From positions 1-54,509 of the forward strand of contig VEPM01000027.1 in assembly GCA_012026795.1 (NCBI GenBank): 54,509 bases of DNA. The letters run 5' to 3'. The notes beneath the pieces were generated by a model. That model did not search any database. It was not told where the DNA came from and worked only from the letters and a program-made list of their open reading frames with translations. The DNA is from Candidatus Methanoperedens sp. GTDB lineage: Archaea; Halobacteriota; Methanosarcinia; Methanosarcinales; Methanoperedenaceae. Of the stretch, positions 13,988 to 25,400 are shown piece after piece. Position numbers and translations under genes: made by a program. The number at the start of each line of letters is the position of its first letter. Position 1 is the first letter of the stretch.

Positions 13988-14704
13988 ATGGCTAAAAAAG
14001 AAGAAACAAAAGAAGTAAAAGAACCCAAGAAAGAAGTTCATAAGAAGGAGGCTCCCAAGCAGGAAGCGGCTCCCCAGGAAGCGAAGAAAGAGAAGAAGCA
14101 GGAAAAGAAACACGAGGGGAAAGGGGAAGGAAAGGAACACGAAAAGAAAGATCGTAAAGGCGCCCCGAAAGAAGGAAAGAAAGAAGCTCCTAAAGCCAAA
14201 GAAACCGGCCCTGAGATCAAACATTTTGTGCGTATTGCAAATACTGACCTTGATGGTAAAAAAAGCGTCCAGTATGGACTGATAGGAATAAAAGGCATAG
14301 GCAGGCGTGTAGCCAAAATTATAACCCTTAATTCAACTGTTGATCCGAAAGCAACACTGGGTTATGTTTCCGATGCGGAAACAGAGAGATTACAATCATC
14401 AGTAGATAACATATCATCCATTCTCCCGGCATGGATGGTCAATAAACAAAACGAGATCATGTCAGGTGAAGACAAGCATCTTATCGGGACAGATGTATTA
14501 TTGGGTCTTAATGAAGATTTGAACACAATGAAAAAAATGCGTTCATATAAAGGATTAAGACATGAGCGCGGCCTGAGAGTACGCGGCCAGCGTACAAGGT
14601 CAACAGGCAGAAGAGGAAGAACAGTTGGTGTCTCGCGCGCAACTCTCCAGGCAAAACCTAAAGAAGCTGAAAAGAAAGAGGAGACAAAAGGAGCTGGTAA
14701 ATAA
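13988..14704 (+). CDS. rps13: 30S ribosomal protein uS13 (S13) with a long Lys/Glu-rich N-terminal tail
   Basis: The start at 13988 is fixed by the GGAGG just upstream, giving 238 residues; the frame open from 13907 is not needed. Residues from about 75 onward are a normal uS13: [33 protein letters not shown] (helix-hairpin-helix), and the basic tail [18 protein letters not shown] followed by the ribosomal-head contact region. Residues 1-75 are an almost pure K/E/A/P tail ([20 protein letters not shown] onward), as long as half the core protein, and a shorter K/E tail follows at the C-terminus. It is first in the uS13-uS4-uS11-rpoD operon, and the TATA-like ATATAAA at about 13901 is its likely promoter. 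Its stop overlaps the uS4 start. Confidence 0.92.
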   Translation: MAKKEETKEVKEPKKEVHKKEAPKQEAAPQEAKKEKKQEKKHEGKGEGKEHEKKDRKGAPKEGKKEAPKAKETGPEIKHFVRIANTDLDGKKSVQYGLIGIKGIGRRVAKIITLNSTVDPKATLGYVSDAETERLQSSVDNISSILPAWMVNKQNEIMSGEDKHLIGTDVLLGLNEDLNTMKKMRSYKGLRHERGLRVRGQRTRSTGRRGRTVGVSRATLQAKPKEAEKKEETKGAGK

Positions 14705-15306
14705 TGGGCTACCCTGGAAAAAACACAAAATCATATAACACGCCCAAGCATCCCTGGCAGGCAACAAGGATCGAACCGGAGGTTGAACTTGTAAAAAGAT
14801 ATGGCCTCAGGAATAAGAGGGAAGTCTGGAAAGCCCACAGCGAACTTAAGAAATACAGGGAACTCGCCAGGAAATTGCTTGCGGAAAGTATAAAAGGAGA
14901 ACTTAAAGGGCATGTGAAGACAGATGGAGACAATATTCTCAATCGTTTGAAAAGGTATGGTCTATTAAAGAATGATTCGGTATTTGATGATATCTTATCG
15001 CTTGATGTGAATAATTTCCTTGAGAGGAGACTTCAGACCCAGGTGCACAAGCAGGGACTTGCCAATACACCTAAACAGGCAAGGCAATTTATTGTACATG
15101 GACACATTTCCGTTGCAGGAAGAAAGATCACCGTACCTGGTTATCTTGTTCCGGCTGACGAAGAATTATCACTGGGTTATTATACAGGTTCTGAATTATC
15201 GAAGGAATCCCATCCGGCAAGACCCGGACAGGTAGTAAAGAATATTGTCCAGGAAACAACAAAACCGGAAGAAACAAAAAATGTCCCCGTGAGGGAGGCT
15301 AAATAA
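14704..15306 (+). CDS. rps4: 30S ribosomal protein uS4 (S4)
   Basis: This is a 200-residue archaeal uS4. It has the conserved opening [27 protein letters not shown], an S4 RNA-binding domain around [16 protein letters not shown] and [18 protein letters not shown] (about 108-150), and a variable C-terminal tail. It binds 16S rRNA early in small-subunit assembly. The ATG at 14704 shares its A with the uS13 stop codon, and its own stop overlaps the uS11 start. This coupling is usual in archaeal ribosomal operons. Confidence 0.96.
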   Translation: MGYPGKNTKSYNTPKHPWQATRIEPEVELVKRYGLRNKREVWKAHSELKKYRELARKLLAESIKGELKGHVKTDGDNILNRLKRYGLLKNDSVFDDILSLDVNNFLERRLQTQVHKQGLANTPKQARQFIVHGHISVAGRKITVPGYLVPADEELSLGYYTGSELSKESHPARPGQVVKNIVQETTKPEETKNVPVREAK

Positions 15307-15686
15307 TGGCAACTGAGAAATGGGCTGTAGCTCATATATATTCCTCGTTCAACAATACCCTGATAACAATTACTGATTTAACAGGGGCTGAAACGATAGC
15401 AAAAACAAGCGGCGGTATGGTTACAAAGGCTGCAAGGGAAGAGAGTTCCCCTTACACTGCCATGCAGATGGCTAACCAGATTGCTGATAAGATAAGAGAC
15501 AAAGGAATAATGGGTATTCACATAAAAGTAAGAGCGCCAGGCGGCAACATGCAGAGAAGTCCCGGAGGAGGAGCGCAGGCTGCCATCAGGGCATTTGCAC
15601 GTGCCGGAATAAAAATCGGCAGGATCGAGGATGTTACCCCGATACCTCATGACGGCACAAAACCTAAGAAGGGCAGGCGTGTGTAA
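15306..15686 (+). CDS. rps11: 30S ribosomal protein uS11 (S11)
   Basis: This is a 126-residue uS11 of the platform of the small subunit. The sequence starts [20 protein letters not shown] and includes the conserved KASREESSPY-like segment ([18 protein letters not shown]), [10 protein letters not shown] and the terminal [20 protein letters not shown]. It overlaps uS4 by one base and is followed without a gap by rpoD. No unusual residues were noticed. Confidence 0.97.
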   Translation: MATEKWAVAHIYSSFNNTLITITDLTGAETIAKTSGGMVTKAAREESSPYTAMQMANQIADKIRDKGIMGIHIKVRAPGGNMQRSPGGGAQAAIRAFARAGIKIGRIEDVTPIPHDGTKPKKGRRV

Positions 15687-16472
15687 ATGGATATTGACAT
15701 AATCGAATTATCAGAGCGCAAGGCAAGGTTCGTTCTATCCGATGTTTCTGCATCATTTGCAAATGCTTTAAGAAGAAGCATCCTTGCAGAAGTTCCGGTA
15801 ATGGCTATTGATGATGTTAATATCTATGAGAATACTTCTGTATTGTTTGATGAACAGTTTGCATTAAGATTAGGATTGATCCCGTTAAAAACAGATAACA
15901 AATCCTATGTGCTTCCTGAAGAGTGCAACTGCAAAGGCGCAGGTTGCCCTTTATGTAAATTATCATTGACCCTTAGTGCAGAAGGCCCGAAAGTCGTATA
16001 TTCAGGTGACCTGGTTTCTGCTGATCCGCAGGTAGAGCCATCTGATAAAACCATACCAATTGTGGAACTCAAAGATAAGCACAAAATCGTAGTAGAAGCA
16101 ATAGCGAGGCTTGGAACAGGCAGGAAACACAGTAAATGGCAGGCCGGAGTCGCGGCAGGATTTAAAAATATGCCCGTTGTGACAATCGGAGAATGCGATT
16201 ATTGTGGAAACTGCGTTGAAGTCTGTCCGCGCAGTATCCTGAAAATGGACGGTGACAAAGTCAAGGTCGTTAATGTAATTGAATGTTCCATGTGCATGTT
16301 ATGCGAAGAAAAATGCGACATGGATTCAATTGAAGTAACAAGTAAACCCGACTCCTTTGTTATGACATTTGAAACAACAGGCGCCCTGACCGCTAAAGAA
16401 ATCGCTCTTGAAGCGGCAGGTAGTATTAAGAAGAGAGCCGAACAATTAAGTGAAATAATTGATGCCCTCTGA
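15687..16472 (+). CDS. rpo3: RNA polymerase subunit D (Rpo3) with two Fe-S cluster motifs
   Basis: This is a 261-residue alpha-like subunit that dimerises with subunit L to seed archaeal RNA polymerase assembly. The dimerisation domain is recognisable in FANALRRSILAEVPVMAIDD and FALRLGLIPLKT. A ferredoxin-like insertion carries two full cysteine sets: C170, C173, C176, C180 (followed by Pro) and C200, C203, C206, C210. Both could hold a 4Fe-4S cluster, as described for Methanosarcina RpoD; many archaea have lost one or both. A further CxC...CxxC group occurs near residues 77-89 (CNCKGAGCPLC). It is last in the operon and followed by a strong hairpin. Confidence 0.95.
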   Translation: MDIDIIELSERKARFVLSDVSASFANALRRSILAEVPVMAIDDVNIYENTSVLFDEQFALRLGLIPLKTDNKSYVLPEECNCKGAGCPLCKLSLTLSAEGPKVVYSGDLVSADPQVEPSDKTIPIVELKDKHKIVVEAIARLGTGRKHSKWQAGVAAGFKNMPVVTIGECDYCGNCVEVCPRSILKMDGDKVKVVNVIECSMCMLCEEKCDMDSIEVTSKPDSFVMTFETTGALTAKEIALEAAGSIKKRAEQLSEIIDAL

Positions 16473-16498
16473 TAAAAGAGAATACGATCTCTTTTATC
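16471..16498 (+). terminator. Hairpin at the end of the uS13-rpoD operon
   Basis: An 11-bp perfect stem, GATAAAAGAGA / TCTCTTTTATC, with a 6-nt loop begins on the rpoD stop codon. It is a plausible transcript-end structure; archaeal termination does not strictly need one, so the function is inferred from position. Confidence 0.55.
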
Positions 16499-16534
16499 TA
16501 TAAATATTCAATAATGCTTTCAAAGCATTCATTT

Positions 16535-16619
16535 GCGGAGGTTGCCCAGACAGGTCAAAGGCGCCAGCTTGAGGGGCTGGTTTCGAAGGAATTCGTGGGT
16601 TCAAATCCCATCCTCCGCA
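16535..16619 (+). tRNA. tRNA-Leu(GAG)
   Basis: The acceptor arms GCGGAGG (16535-16541) and CCTCCGC (16612-16618) pair perfectly, and the discriminator base is A (16619). The anticodon stem CCAGC/GCTGG encloses the loop TTGAGGG with anticodon GAG (reads CUC/CUU). A long variable arm and the T-arm GTGGGTTCAAATCCCA complete a class II tRNA. CCA is not encoded. No intron is seen. Confidence 0.93.
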
Positions 16620-16655
16620 TCCCCAACTTTAGCACATCACTGAGGTCATAACATA

Positions 16656-17597
16656 ATGCAAAAAATAATAGTAACAGGGGGAGCGGGTTTTATCGGAAGC
16701 CATGTAGCCGATAAATTACTAACAGGCGGGAATGAAGTCACAGTTATTGATAATCTGAGTTCAGGGAAAATGGAGTTTCTTGAACATCATATTCCTGATA
16801 AGAATTTCAAATTAGTTAAACTTGATATGCTTGATCATGAAGAACTAACACATGCCATCAAAGGTGCGGATTTCATTTATCACCTCGCAGCAAATCCCGA
16901 CGTCAGGCTCGGTGCTGATAACACAAAAGTACATCTGGAGCAGAACATAATCGTTACCTATAACCTGCTTGAAGCGATGAGGATTAACAGGCAGCAAAAT
17001 ATTGTTTTTACATCAACATCCACAGTATATGGCGAGGCGTCAATTATACCCACACCTGAAAATTACGGGCCGCTTGTCCCGATATCATTATACGGCGCCT
17101 CAAAACTTGCCTGTGAAGCGCTCATCACCTCATATTGCCATACATTTGATATGAGATCCTGGATATTCCGTTTTGCAAATATCGTGGGTGAGAGGGGAAC
17201 ACACGGGATAATTATAGATTTTATTAATAAGCTAAGGAAAAATCCTGAAACTCTTGAGATACTTGGGGACGGGCAGCAGAGAAAATCTTATATCCATGTT
17301 TCTGATTGTGTGGATGCTATTTTATTTGCAGTTGAGAACAGCCATGATATGGCAAATATATTCAACATCGGTTCAAATGATACAATAAATTCAACCGAAA
17401 TCGGCGAGTTGATCGTTAAAGAAATGGGATTAAAAGATGTCAAATTCACATATACTGGCGGGAAGCGCGGCTGGAAAGGCGATGTGCCAAAAATGCTTCT
17501 TTCCATCGAAAAATTGCAGGAGCTGGGCTGGAAACCCGCACACAATTCAAAAAGCAGCGTAAGCGCTGCGACAAGAAGTACTTTAGGAAAAATATAA
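16656..17597 (+). CDS. NAD-dependent NDP-sugar epimerase/dehydratase (UDP-glucose 4-epimerase-like)
   Basis: This is a 313-residue extended short-chain dehydrogenase. The NAD-binding TGGAGFIGSHVADKL is at residues 7-21, TSTSTVYGEA provides the catalytic Ser/Thr region, and YGASK holds the catalytic Tyr and Lys. Later segments such as RFANIVGERG and the GDGQQRKSYIHVSD loop are typical of archaeal GalE/WbpP-like sugar epimerases. It probably supplies an epimerised nucleotide sugar for glycosylation of surface glycoproteins. The exact substrate cannot be read from sequence. It overlaps the nmd3 homologue by one base, so the two are co-transcribed, which may be coincidental in function. Confidence 0.88.
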   Translation: MQKIIVTGGAGFIGSHVADKLLTGGNEVTVIDNLSSGKMEFLEHHIPDKNFKLVKLDMLDHEELTHAIKGADFIYHLAANPDVRLGADNTKVHLEQNIIVTYNLLEAMRINRQQNIVFTSTSTVYGEASIIPTPENYGPLVPISLYGASKLACEALITSYCHTFDMRSWIFRFANIVGERGTHGIIIDFINKLRKNPETLEILGDGQQRKSYIHVSDCVDAILFAVENSHDMANIFNIGSNDTINSTEIGELIVKEMGLKDVKFTYTGGKRGWKGDVPKMLLSIEKLQELGWKPAHNSKSSVSAATRSTLGKI

Positions 17598-18637
17598 TGG
17601 TCACTTTATTCTGTCCGAAATGCGGTAAAGATACGGATGTTTTTTTTGAAAACATATGCCTTGAGTGCTTCACGGGAAACAGGACCCTGATAGAGTGTCC
17701 CGCAGTCCTTTATTCGCGAATCTGCCGGACTTGCGGCTCGGTGTTCAAGAAAGGTCGGTGGTCATCAGGGGAAGATGAGGAAAAGACGGTCCGTGAATGT
17801 GTAAACGAGTCGCTAGAAATTGATAACGAAGCTGATGACCTGAAATTGACAATAACCCCGAAGTCCCTTGATTATTCAAGATACAGCATCCATGTAGATT
17901 CCAGCGCTAAAATCAAGGATGCACCGATTGAATCTTCGCTTGATACTGAAATGAGGATCAGCTGGGAGACCTGCGATACGTGCAGCAGGATATCCGGGGG
18001 TTATTTTGAGGGGATTGTCCAGATACGTGCGGATAAACGCCTCCCCACGAGTGAAGAACTTAAAAAATGCACGCAGATCGCGAAAGATGTTGCAGAACGC
18101 TCACGGGAAAAGGGCGATCGGCTTGCGTTTATTTCACAAACCCTTGATCTTGAAGAGGGTATTGATCTTTATGTGGGCTCAATGAAGCTTGGAAAGCAAG
18201 TTTGCAGGGCGATCATTGATGTTTTCGGGGGAAAATTCCAGGAATTTCCCAAGCTTGTGGGACAGAAGAACGGCGTAGACCTTTACCGGATCACGTTTGC
18301 TCTTCGGCTCCCTGAATTCGTCAAAGGGGATATTATAAGCGTTGGGGATAAAGTCATTGAAATCCAGAACTGCGGAAAGCATGTAAGCGGTCTCGATCTT
18401 GAAACCGGAAAAAGGTTCATGGAAAATTTCAATGACCTGATAGATGTAAAGAAATTAAGCAGGAGACTGGATGCAGTTCCCGCGGTACTGGTCGCGGATG
18501 AGGGAAGCACGATACAGGTCATGGACCCTGAAACTTATGAGTCGGTTACCATCAAAAGGCCGGAATTCCTGAGCGTAGAGCCGGGGAATGAGATCAATGT
18601 CGTTAAAACGGCGAAGGGGATTTTTGTGGTGCCGTGA
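17597..18637 (+). CDS. NMD3-family ribosome-associated protein
   Basis: This is a 346-residue archaeal homologue of NMD3, which in eukaryotes is the nuclear-export adaptor of the large ribosomal subunit; in archaea the role is presumably in late 50S maturation. The N-terminus holds the paired zinc-binding CxxC motifs of the family: FCPKCGKD, NICLECF and CRTCGSVF, with CDTCSR at about 123-128. The rest matches the archaeal form in length and composition, with RADKRLPTSEELKK and a C-terminal beta-barrel-like region. The final 137 bp are repeated, damaged, about 560 bp downstream. Confidence 0.85.
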   Translation: MVTLFCPKCGKDTDVFFENICLECFTGNRTLIECPAVLYSRICRTCGSVFKKGRWSSGEDEEKTVRECVNESLEIDNEADDLKLTITPKSLDYSRYSIHVDSSAKIKDAPIESSLDTEMRISWETCDTCSRISGGYFEGIVQIRADKRLPTSEELKKCTQIAKDVAERSREKGDRLAFISQTLDLEEGIDLYVGSMKLGKQVCRAIIDVFGGKFQEFPKLVGQKNGVDLYRITFALRLPEFVKGDIISVGDKVIEIQNCGKHVSGLDLETGKRFMENFNDLIDVKKLSRRLDAVPAVLVADEGSTIQVMDPETYESVTIKRPEFLSVEPGNEINVVKTAKGIFVVP

Positions 18638-18698
18638 GATTTTTCAAGACTCGTTTCCCCTGAGTATTTCAATTACGATATCAGTATCCAGAGTAAAA

Positions 18699-18953
18699 CT
18701 ATTCAATAACAGCCCTTCCTTCACTGAATTTTTCACGCTCTTTCACGATTTCAGAAAAAATATCTAACTCCGTCCGTGACATTTTTTTCCATATTCCGGC
18801 AAATTTAAGGATATCTACCACATTCCCTTGTTTTTCCCCAATAATCTCTTTCTTCATGAAATGAATAGTTTTTACGATCTTAGATAATTCTCGGTCAGAA
18901 AGCCCCTGAATTTCGTTTAATATGATATTCTCATATCTATTTCTTGATATCAT
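18699..18953 (-). CDS. Small antitoxin-like protein, no partner visible
   Basis: This is an 84-residue protein. The second half, DILKFAGIWKKMSRTELDIF followed by EIVKEREKFSEGR, resembles the toxin-binding tail of short type II antitoxins (LxFAGxW, then acidic-hydrophobic, then ER-K-R). The N-terminal half is a charged helical segment. No PIN-domain or other toxin gene is adjacent on either side, so if it is an antitoxin it is an orphan. An imperfect palindrome lies 23-45 bp upstream of its start. Coding is supported by a complete frame and upstream AT-rich promoter-like DNA; the function is a guess from pattern. Confidence 0.5.
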   Translation of the reverse strand: MISRNRYENIILNEIQGLSDRELSKIVKTIHFMKKEIIGEKQGNVVDILKFAGIWKKMSRTELDIFSEIVKEREKFSEGRAVIE

Positions 18954-18975
18954 TCAGTTTCACATCATTATATTT

Positions 18976-18998
18976 GTAAGTTAATACTTATATCTTAC
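18976..18998 (-). promoter_or_regulatory. Imperfect palindrome upstream of the antitoxin-like gene
   Basis: GTAAG (18976-18980) and CTTAC (18994-18998) flank an AT-rich core that contains a TATA-like stretch on the minus strand. A site overlapping the promoter would suit autoregulation by an antitoxin, but the symmetry is weak. Confidence 0.25.
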
Positions 18999-19060
18999 AT
19001 CCATCTTTAAACTATTCTTGTCGCAACTTTTCTTCCTCTTCTGCCTGTTGATCTTGTATA

Positions 19061-19200
19061 AGGGACGAACGATACAGGTCATGGACCCTGAAACTTATGA
19101 ATCGGTCACAATCAAAAGGCCGGAATTCCTGAGCAGAGCCGGGGAGTGAGATCAATATTGTTAAAACCGCGAAAGGGATTTATGTGGTGCCTGGGGTTTA
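19061..19200 (+). pseudogene. Duplicated, frameshifted 3' fragment of the NMD3-family gene
   Basis: The sequence from 19061 to about 19200 closely repeats 18501-18637, including GATACAGGTCATGGACCCTG and the GGCCGGAATTCCTGAGC block. A two-base deletion (GAGCGTAGAGCC to GAGCAGAGCC, near 19132) breaks the frame. No start or upstream part of the gene accompanies it. It looks like a local partial duplication, now non-functional. The remaining 19201-19422 stretch holds a TATTTATAG box at about 19219 and nothing else that I recognise. Confidence 0.9.
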
Positions 19201-19422
19201 GATTGGGCGATCCGCCATTTATTTATAGTGCCACAGCTTAATCACAATTTAGATAGGATTCTGCTCAAAAATCTTGTGTGTGAGTGGTATCTCTACGGGA
19301 TATGGTGAAAAAATGGTTTTGAAAAACTTTTGCGGAGGGAGGGCCCTCAGGATCGCGGTCGGGATAACGGCTCTGCCAATTATTAAAAACAATAATCAAT
19401 ATAAATAATGGAGTTAAATATT

Positions 19423-22400
19423 ATGAAAAAACATATTTCAATAAAAACATTCTTAGCAATTTTTTTGCTTACTTTGATGACTATTGCAGTCGCAACCCCA
19501 ATAGTAACAGCTGTTTCCAATGGCAAGATTGCTTTTGTGAGCAACAGGGATGGTAATGATGAGATATATTCAATGAATGCGGACGGTACCGGACAGACAA
19601 GGCTGACCAATAACACCGCCAGTGATGTGAATCCTGCCTGGTCATCTGATGGAACCAGGATTGCATTCGTAAGTAATAGGGATGGAAACAATGAGATTTA
19701 TGTAATGAATGCAGATGGCAGCAACCAGCAAAGACTGACTTCCAGCACTTCTAGCGACATAAACCCGACATGGTCACCAGATGGAACAAGGATTGCTTTT
19801 GCAACCAACAGAGATACTGGCTCCTGGGTCGGATATGAGGTATATGTCATGAATGCAAATGGCAGCAATCAGCAAAGGCTAACCAATAACACTGTTGACG
19901 ATGTGAACCCAACATGGTCACCAGACGGAACCAGAATTGCATTTATAACTAATAAGGACGGCAACTATGAGATTTATGTAATGAATGCAGATGGCAGCAA
20001 TCCGCAAAGGAGGACAAATAACACTGCTTCTGATGGGAACCCGGCATGGTCACCTGATGGAACAAAAATTGCATTTGTTAGAAATTCCGGAACTTGGGTT
20101 GCTGATATCTATATCACGAATGCATATACATGCCAGGAATGTACGGGTACAGCCCCGACAGACCTGTCCCAATCACCCAGTGCTGATGCAGATCCAGCTT
20201 TCTCACCAGATGGAACAAAGATTGCATTTGCAACTTCTAGGGATGGCAACTATGAGATTTATATAATGAATCCTGACGGCAGTGAGCAGATAAGGGTGAC
20301 TAATAATACTGCTTCGGATCGGGAGCTGAGCTGGCAGCCCATTTCAGCTACCCTGTTGCCCGGCATCTCAATAAACGATATAACGTTGACAGAACCCAAT
20401 TCTGGTACAAGAAACTTTGTCTTTACGGTAACAAGATCAGGTAATACAACAGGTGTCTCATCTGTAAACTTTTCAACAGCAAATGGAACTGCAATTGCAC
20501 CGTCAGACTATACATCAAACTCCGGAACAATAACCTTTGCAGCCGGAGAAACAACAAAGAATGTTACTATAATGGTGAATAGTGACACTACAATAGAGCC
20601 AGACGAAACGTTCTTTGTGAATTTATCAAACTGTATCGGATGCAGCATTACTGACAACCATGGAGTAGGTACAATCCTTAATGGGCAACTACTTGAACTC
20701 TTCAACGTATATATTTCACCAGATATTAATACAATTGGTCTTGGAAGCAGCAAAAAATCCACAATTACAATAAACAACTATGGTTCTGCAGCAAGCAATT
20801 ACAACATAAGTATTTCTGGACTAAATGACACCTGGTATACTCTCGAAAGAACGAATGTTAATCTTAACCCTGGAGAAATCAGTAATGTTAACATCAATAT
20901 AACATTGCCTTCAACTTGCTCCATAAGTGAAACATCAAGAAATTTCAGCGCATATGTTTCTTCCGTTGTCACAAATGCAACTGAGTCAGATCAGGCAGAG
21001 CTCAGAATTGACTCCGGTCATTCAATCAATAACCTTTTGCCAGTGAATCGAAGTAGACTGAGTTCCACGGATATAGCAATAACCTGGGATACTTATGGTA
21101 ATGCAACCACTGAAGTTTATTACAGGGCGCAGAACGAGGCGAATTATACCGCAATTACAGGGGCAAATGGTCGACAGCACTTTGTAAGGTTATTTAATCT
21201 TTCCAGAAATACATGGTATGCGTATTATGTCAGGAGCAATACCTCATGTGGTTCATCAGAGAGTGCAATTAATTATTTCTTCATAGATAATGGAATATCA
21301 TTTACTCAAAAAATATATTCTTTCAATATAAACAGGGACTATGACCAGCGAGTACAGGTTACGGTGAAGAACACAGATTCTAAACCGCACAGGTTACTAA
21401 TGCATGTTACCAATCCCTATGATGACTTGATAGGCAACTTCGTAGGGAGCGGCTCTGAGGATCAAATAATAACTTTATCCCCTGGCCAGTCAATGGCTGA
21501 AACACTTGCATTGCATGCTCAGGACGCTTTGCTCGGGAGCTATAAGCTCGGCTTGAATCTCACCAACATAGACGATAATACTACAGAATACATACACGAC
21601 TTTGCCATTGCAAACATCAATGTTTATCATCCTTATATCAACTTCTCTATCGATGAGATGAGCAGCGACAATATTACTTTAAAAAAGAAGTTTAGAATAA
21701 CAAATTACGGGGATACGATAACTGACTTGAAAGTAAGCATAGACGATGAGCATAAGAATTCAGTTTTCTTTGAACCATCCATAAATCACGGTTACCTGCA
21801 AAAAGGAGGCATGATGGAGTTTGAGGCTGTTCCTGCATTAGTTCCTGGTACAACAGGTTTCACTGCCACTATTTCCGTAAGCGGAGCAGGCGAAGAGGTG
21901 AACAAAACCACCAATTTTAACACACCTGAAGGCGAGAGGATATTTGTTGGGATAAGTCCGCCATTAAATATAAAATTCCTGGAACCGTTTGATGCTGATG
22001 GAATCAATTACACAAATCCGCCAGAAGAAAGCGTTCTGGCACCTTTTGTGGTTGGCAATACAGTTTCATTATTGGGCAAGGTAGGTGTTTTAGTTGAACA
22101 GTTTAATAGGCCTGTTAGCGGTGCAAATGTGTCATTGATTTTGAGATATGATTACCCGGGTAATAGCAATGTTACAACAATTTATGGGACGAGTAATCTA
22201 TTTGGGGTGGCTTCATTTACCATTTTTGGCCCACCTGGAAATTACAGCTATTCTGCCGAGTTGACTGGTATTGGCAAAACTACAGAGACAAGAAACTTCA
22301 GTGTAAATGAGATTCCATTCAAGTCTTTCCAGCCATTTTCTGTGATATGGACCAATGCTTCAGAAGCTAACATAAGCTATGAAATAAACAACTCCATGAA

Positions 22401-25400
22401 TTTAACTTTAGACTCACCACCGTTTGTAATAAAAGCCAAAAAGACGGGCTTGAAGCCAGATTCTGTTGCAGAAATATACTTTAAAGACAGCGCAGGAATT
22501 ACGGACTTTGAATCAGCAGGTGAAATTTCGGGAGATGAAATAATTTTCAATATATCTTCAATAGATCCGGGTGAGTACTCTGCTCTCATAATGATTTCTG
22601 ATCCGACTGAAATAGCAACCTCTATACAGAAGACATTTATATTTACCGAAAATGCCTCAATCGTAGTTGATTTAAATCCTGATTACGTGTCCGTGTTGCC
22701 ATTTAAGGCTAACGGCACAGATGTTGATTTCGTAAGGATGAAACATGTTACTAAAGAACAGGATGGCAGTAAGCTATTCAAGCTGATCAATATAGAACCT
22801 GTGAACTCCACTACGATCTTGCTGACATATGCTATAGCAGTGAACAAAACAATGAGCGATGATTTGCATCTTAATGTCACTATCAATGGCAATGTTATCT
22901 ACAGGGAATCAAGAACAATATCTTTCATGGAATTTGAACCTGAATTTGTGGAATTGTATATTCCTGTAAACCTGAATACTCAACCAGCATTCAATATTTC
23001 TTTTATTATGGAGGATCCGTCTTCGTTTGAGGAGGTGTTTACTTTAGAGCCTCGCAGTATTTACAGCAATACAGAGAACTTCTTTAGCGACAACCAGTTC
23101 AAGGCACAAATGCAAGTATTTACTTCTTCAAACTCGAACATGTCAGCACTTGGCAATCCGTTCGAACCTCACACCAAAGACGGAGTAATAGCCAAATGTA
23201 TCGGTAGATTTATACCGGGTGTTGGTACCGTAATGGGTGCATTTGACATTGGTTATGCCATGAAAGAAATCGCTGCAAGTGAAGGAATTGAGGCAATTGA
23301 GAAAACAATCGAAACTGTAGGGGGTATAAGTGAAACTACGATTGAACCGTTATCAAAAATAGAAACAAAGCGAATCGTAAAAGATCTATTAGGGCGTATA
23401 GGGGACAAGAATTATCGATTGATAAAAATAAAGGAATATAAGCACCTTAGAAACCTTCTAAAATTAGCTGGACCATTGAATTTTATTGGCAATGTTGGCT
23501 CTAACATAGAGGACTGGAATAGAGTTGTCGAAGAAGGCGGTGACTGGTCTGCTTTTGGGATTAACATATTAAAAAAGATTAAAGACTGGTATTGCACAAA
23601 TAGACCTGTTATAAATAACACGTTTAATATTCCGCCTACAGTGCCAAGTATCTTGAATGACGGCACACCGAATGTAGATATGGCTTATATTATACCAGAT
23701 TATACCCTGCCCTGGCCTGAAAACAGCTACAAACCACATAATGTAGATATTCTATTGAATGGACAGGGTACTGTTGGTCTAACGAACACGATACCGAATG
23801 GTTACTACCAGTTTTCAATGGATCCAAGTCTCTTGAATTTCGGTTCAGGTCTTTCCAGCGGTATTAACACTATAACAACTTCCACGACTCATCTAAATGG
23901 CGGTCATTATATAGTTTCTTCGAACATGAGAGTAATTGTACACTACAAAATTGCCACACTATCTGTCAGTGCAAAAAACCAGAGTGATGCCGATAATAAA
24001 ATACTTGGAATGGTTGATCAATTCACAGGTAATCCGGATTTAGTTATAAACCAGAGGGAAATAATAGCACCTACCAATGCACCTCTGGGTGAATCCGGAT
24101 TTATTAATATCACAGTGCATAATTATGGAACTCAAGTTGCAGGTGATGTGCTTGTTCAACTCCAGGATAATGATACTGTCATGAATAAGACGATATTTTA
24201 CCTGCCAGTTGGAGGCAGCTATAACATGAGCTTCGATTGGAAGCCATCTACTTCAGGCCAACATACAATCTCTATTAAGCTGAATCCGGATAAGCAAATC
24301 CAGGAAATAGATTATTCGAACAACGAAGCGTCCAAACTCATCACAGTAGGCAGCACATCCGATAACATACCGCCTCAGAGCATCAGTAACCCGGTCTTGC
24401 AGGCAGCAGGCACTACCTGGCTCAAATTCGCCTGGACCAATCCCCTTGATCCCGATTTCTCCCAGGTCATGCTCTACCTTAACGGTAGCTTCAAGACCAG
24501 CGTCCAGGCGCCGGAGAACTACTACAATTTCACAGGACTGAATCCAGATACTTTGTATGAACTCGGAACGCATACGGTGGATACTTCAGGCAATATCAAC
24601 CTGACGTGGGTTAATGCTACTATGAGAACAGCATCTGAAATAATAACTCCAACTCCATCAATTACAGTGGTTTCTCCTAACGGCAGTGAGAACTGGACAA
24701 TAGGCACAACCCAGATGATACGCTGGACTTATAGCGGCACTCCCGGATCCTTTGTAAATATCACACTCCTGAAGGGTGGGATATTTGATCGCACAATCAA
24801 CTCAAGTACTTCAATAGGAAGTAGCGGTTCTGGTTCCTATACCTGGCTAATTAACCCGGCCCAAGCGATGGGGACGGATTATAAAATCATGGTTACTAGC
24901 ATAACAAATAGCTCATATAACGACACCAGCAACAACTTCACTATCAATGCCTCCGCAATATTACCTATCAACGTAATCTCTCCCAATGGCGGTGAGAACT
25001 GGACCAGAGGCAAAACCCAAATTATCAACTGGACATCAACTGGCAGTCCGGGAACGTATGTGAAAATAGAACTATTGAAAGCAGGGGTCCTGAATAGTGT
25101 GATCATAGCAAGCACACTAAATGACGGCTCACACTCATGGCTAATTCCTGCAACCCAGACTCCAGGAACTGACTATAAGATAAGGATCACTAATACCTCC
25201 AATTCCTCATACACAGATACCAGCGACAACAACTTCACAATCCCGGCCCCAAATATAACTGTCACTGCCCCGAACGCAGGAGAAACCTGGAGAAGAGGGA
25301 CAACTCAAACAATCAAATGGAATTCAAGTGGCAGTCCGGGAACATATGTAAAGATAGAGCTCCTTAAAGGAGGGGTTTTGAACAGGCTGATCATAGCGAG

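Noticed and set aside
19330-19345. GAGGGCCCTC palindrome before the giant repeat protein as an operator
   Set aside because: Short self-complementary GC run with no second copy; not enough to support a site.
19408-19422. ATG at 19408 as start of the giant secreted protein
   Set aside because: The GGAG between the two ATGs favours 19423, which also gives a cleaner signal peptide.
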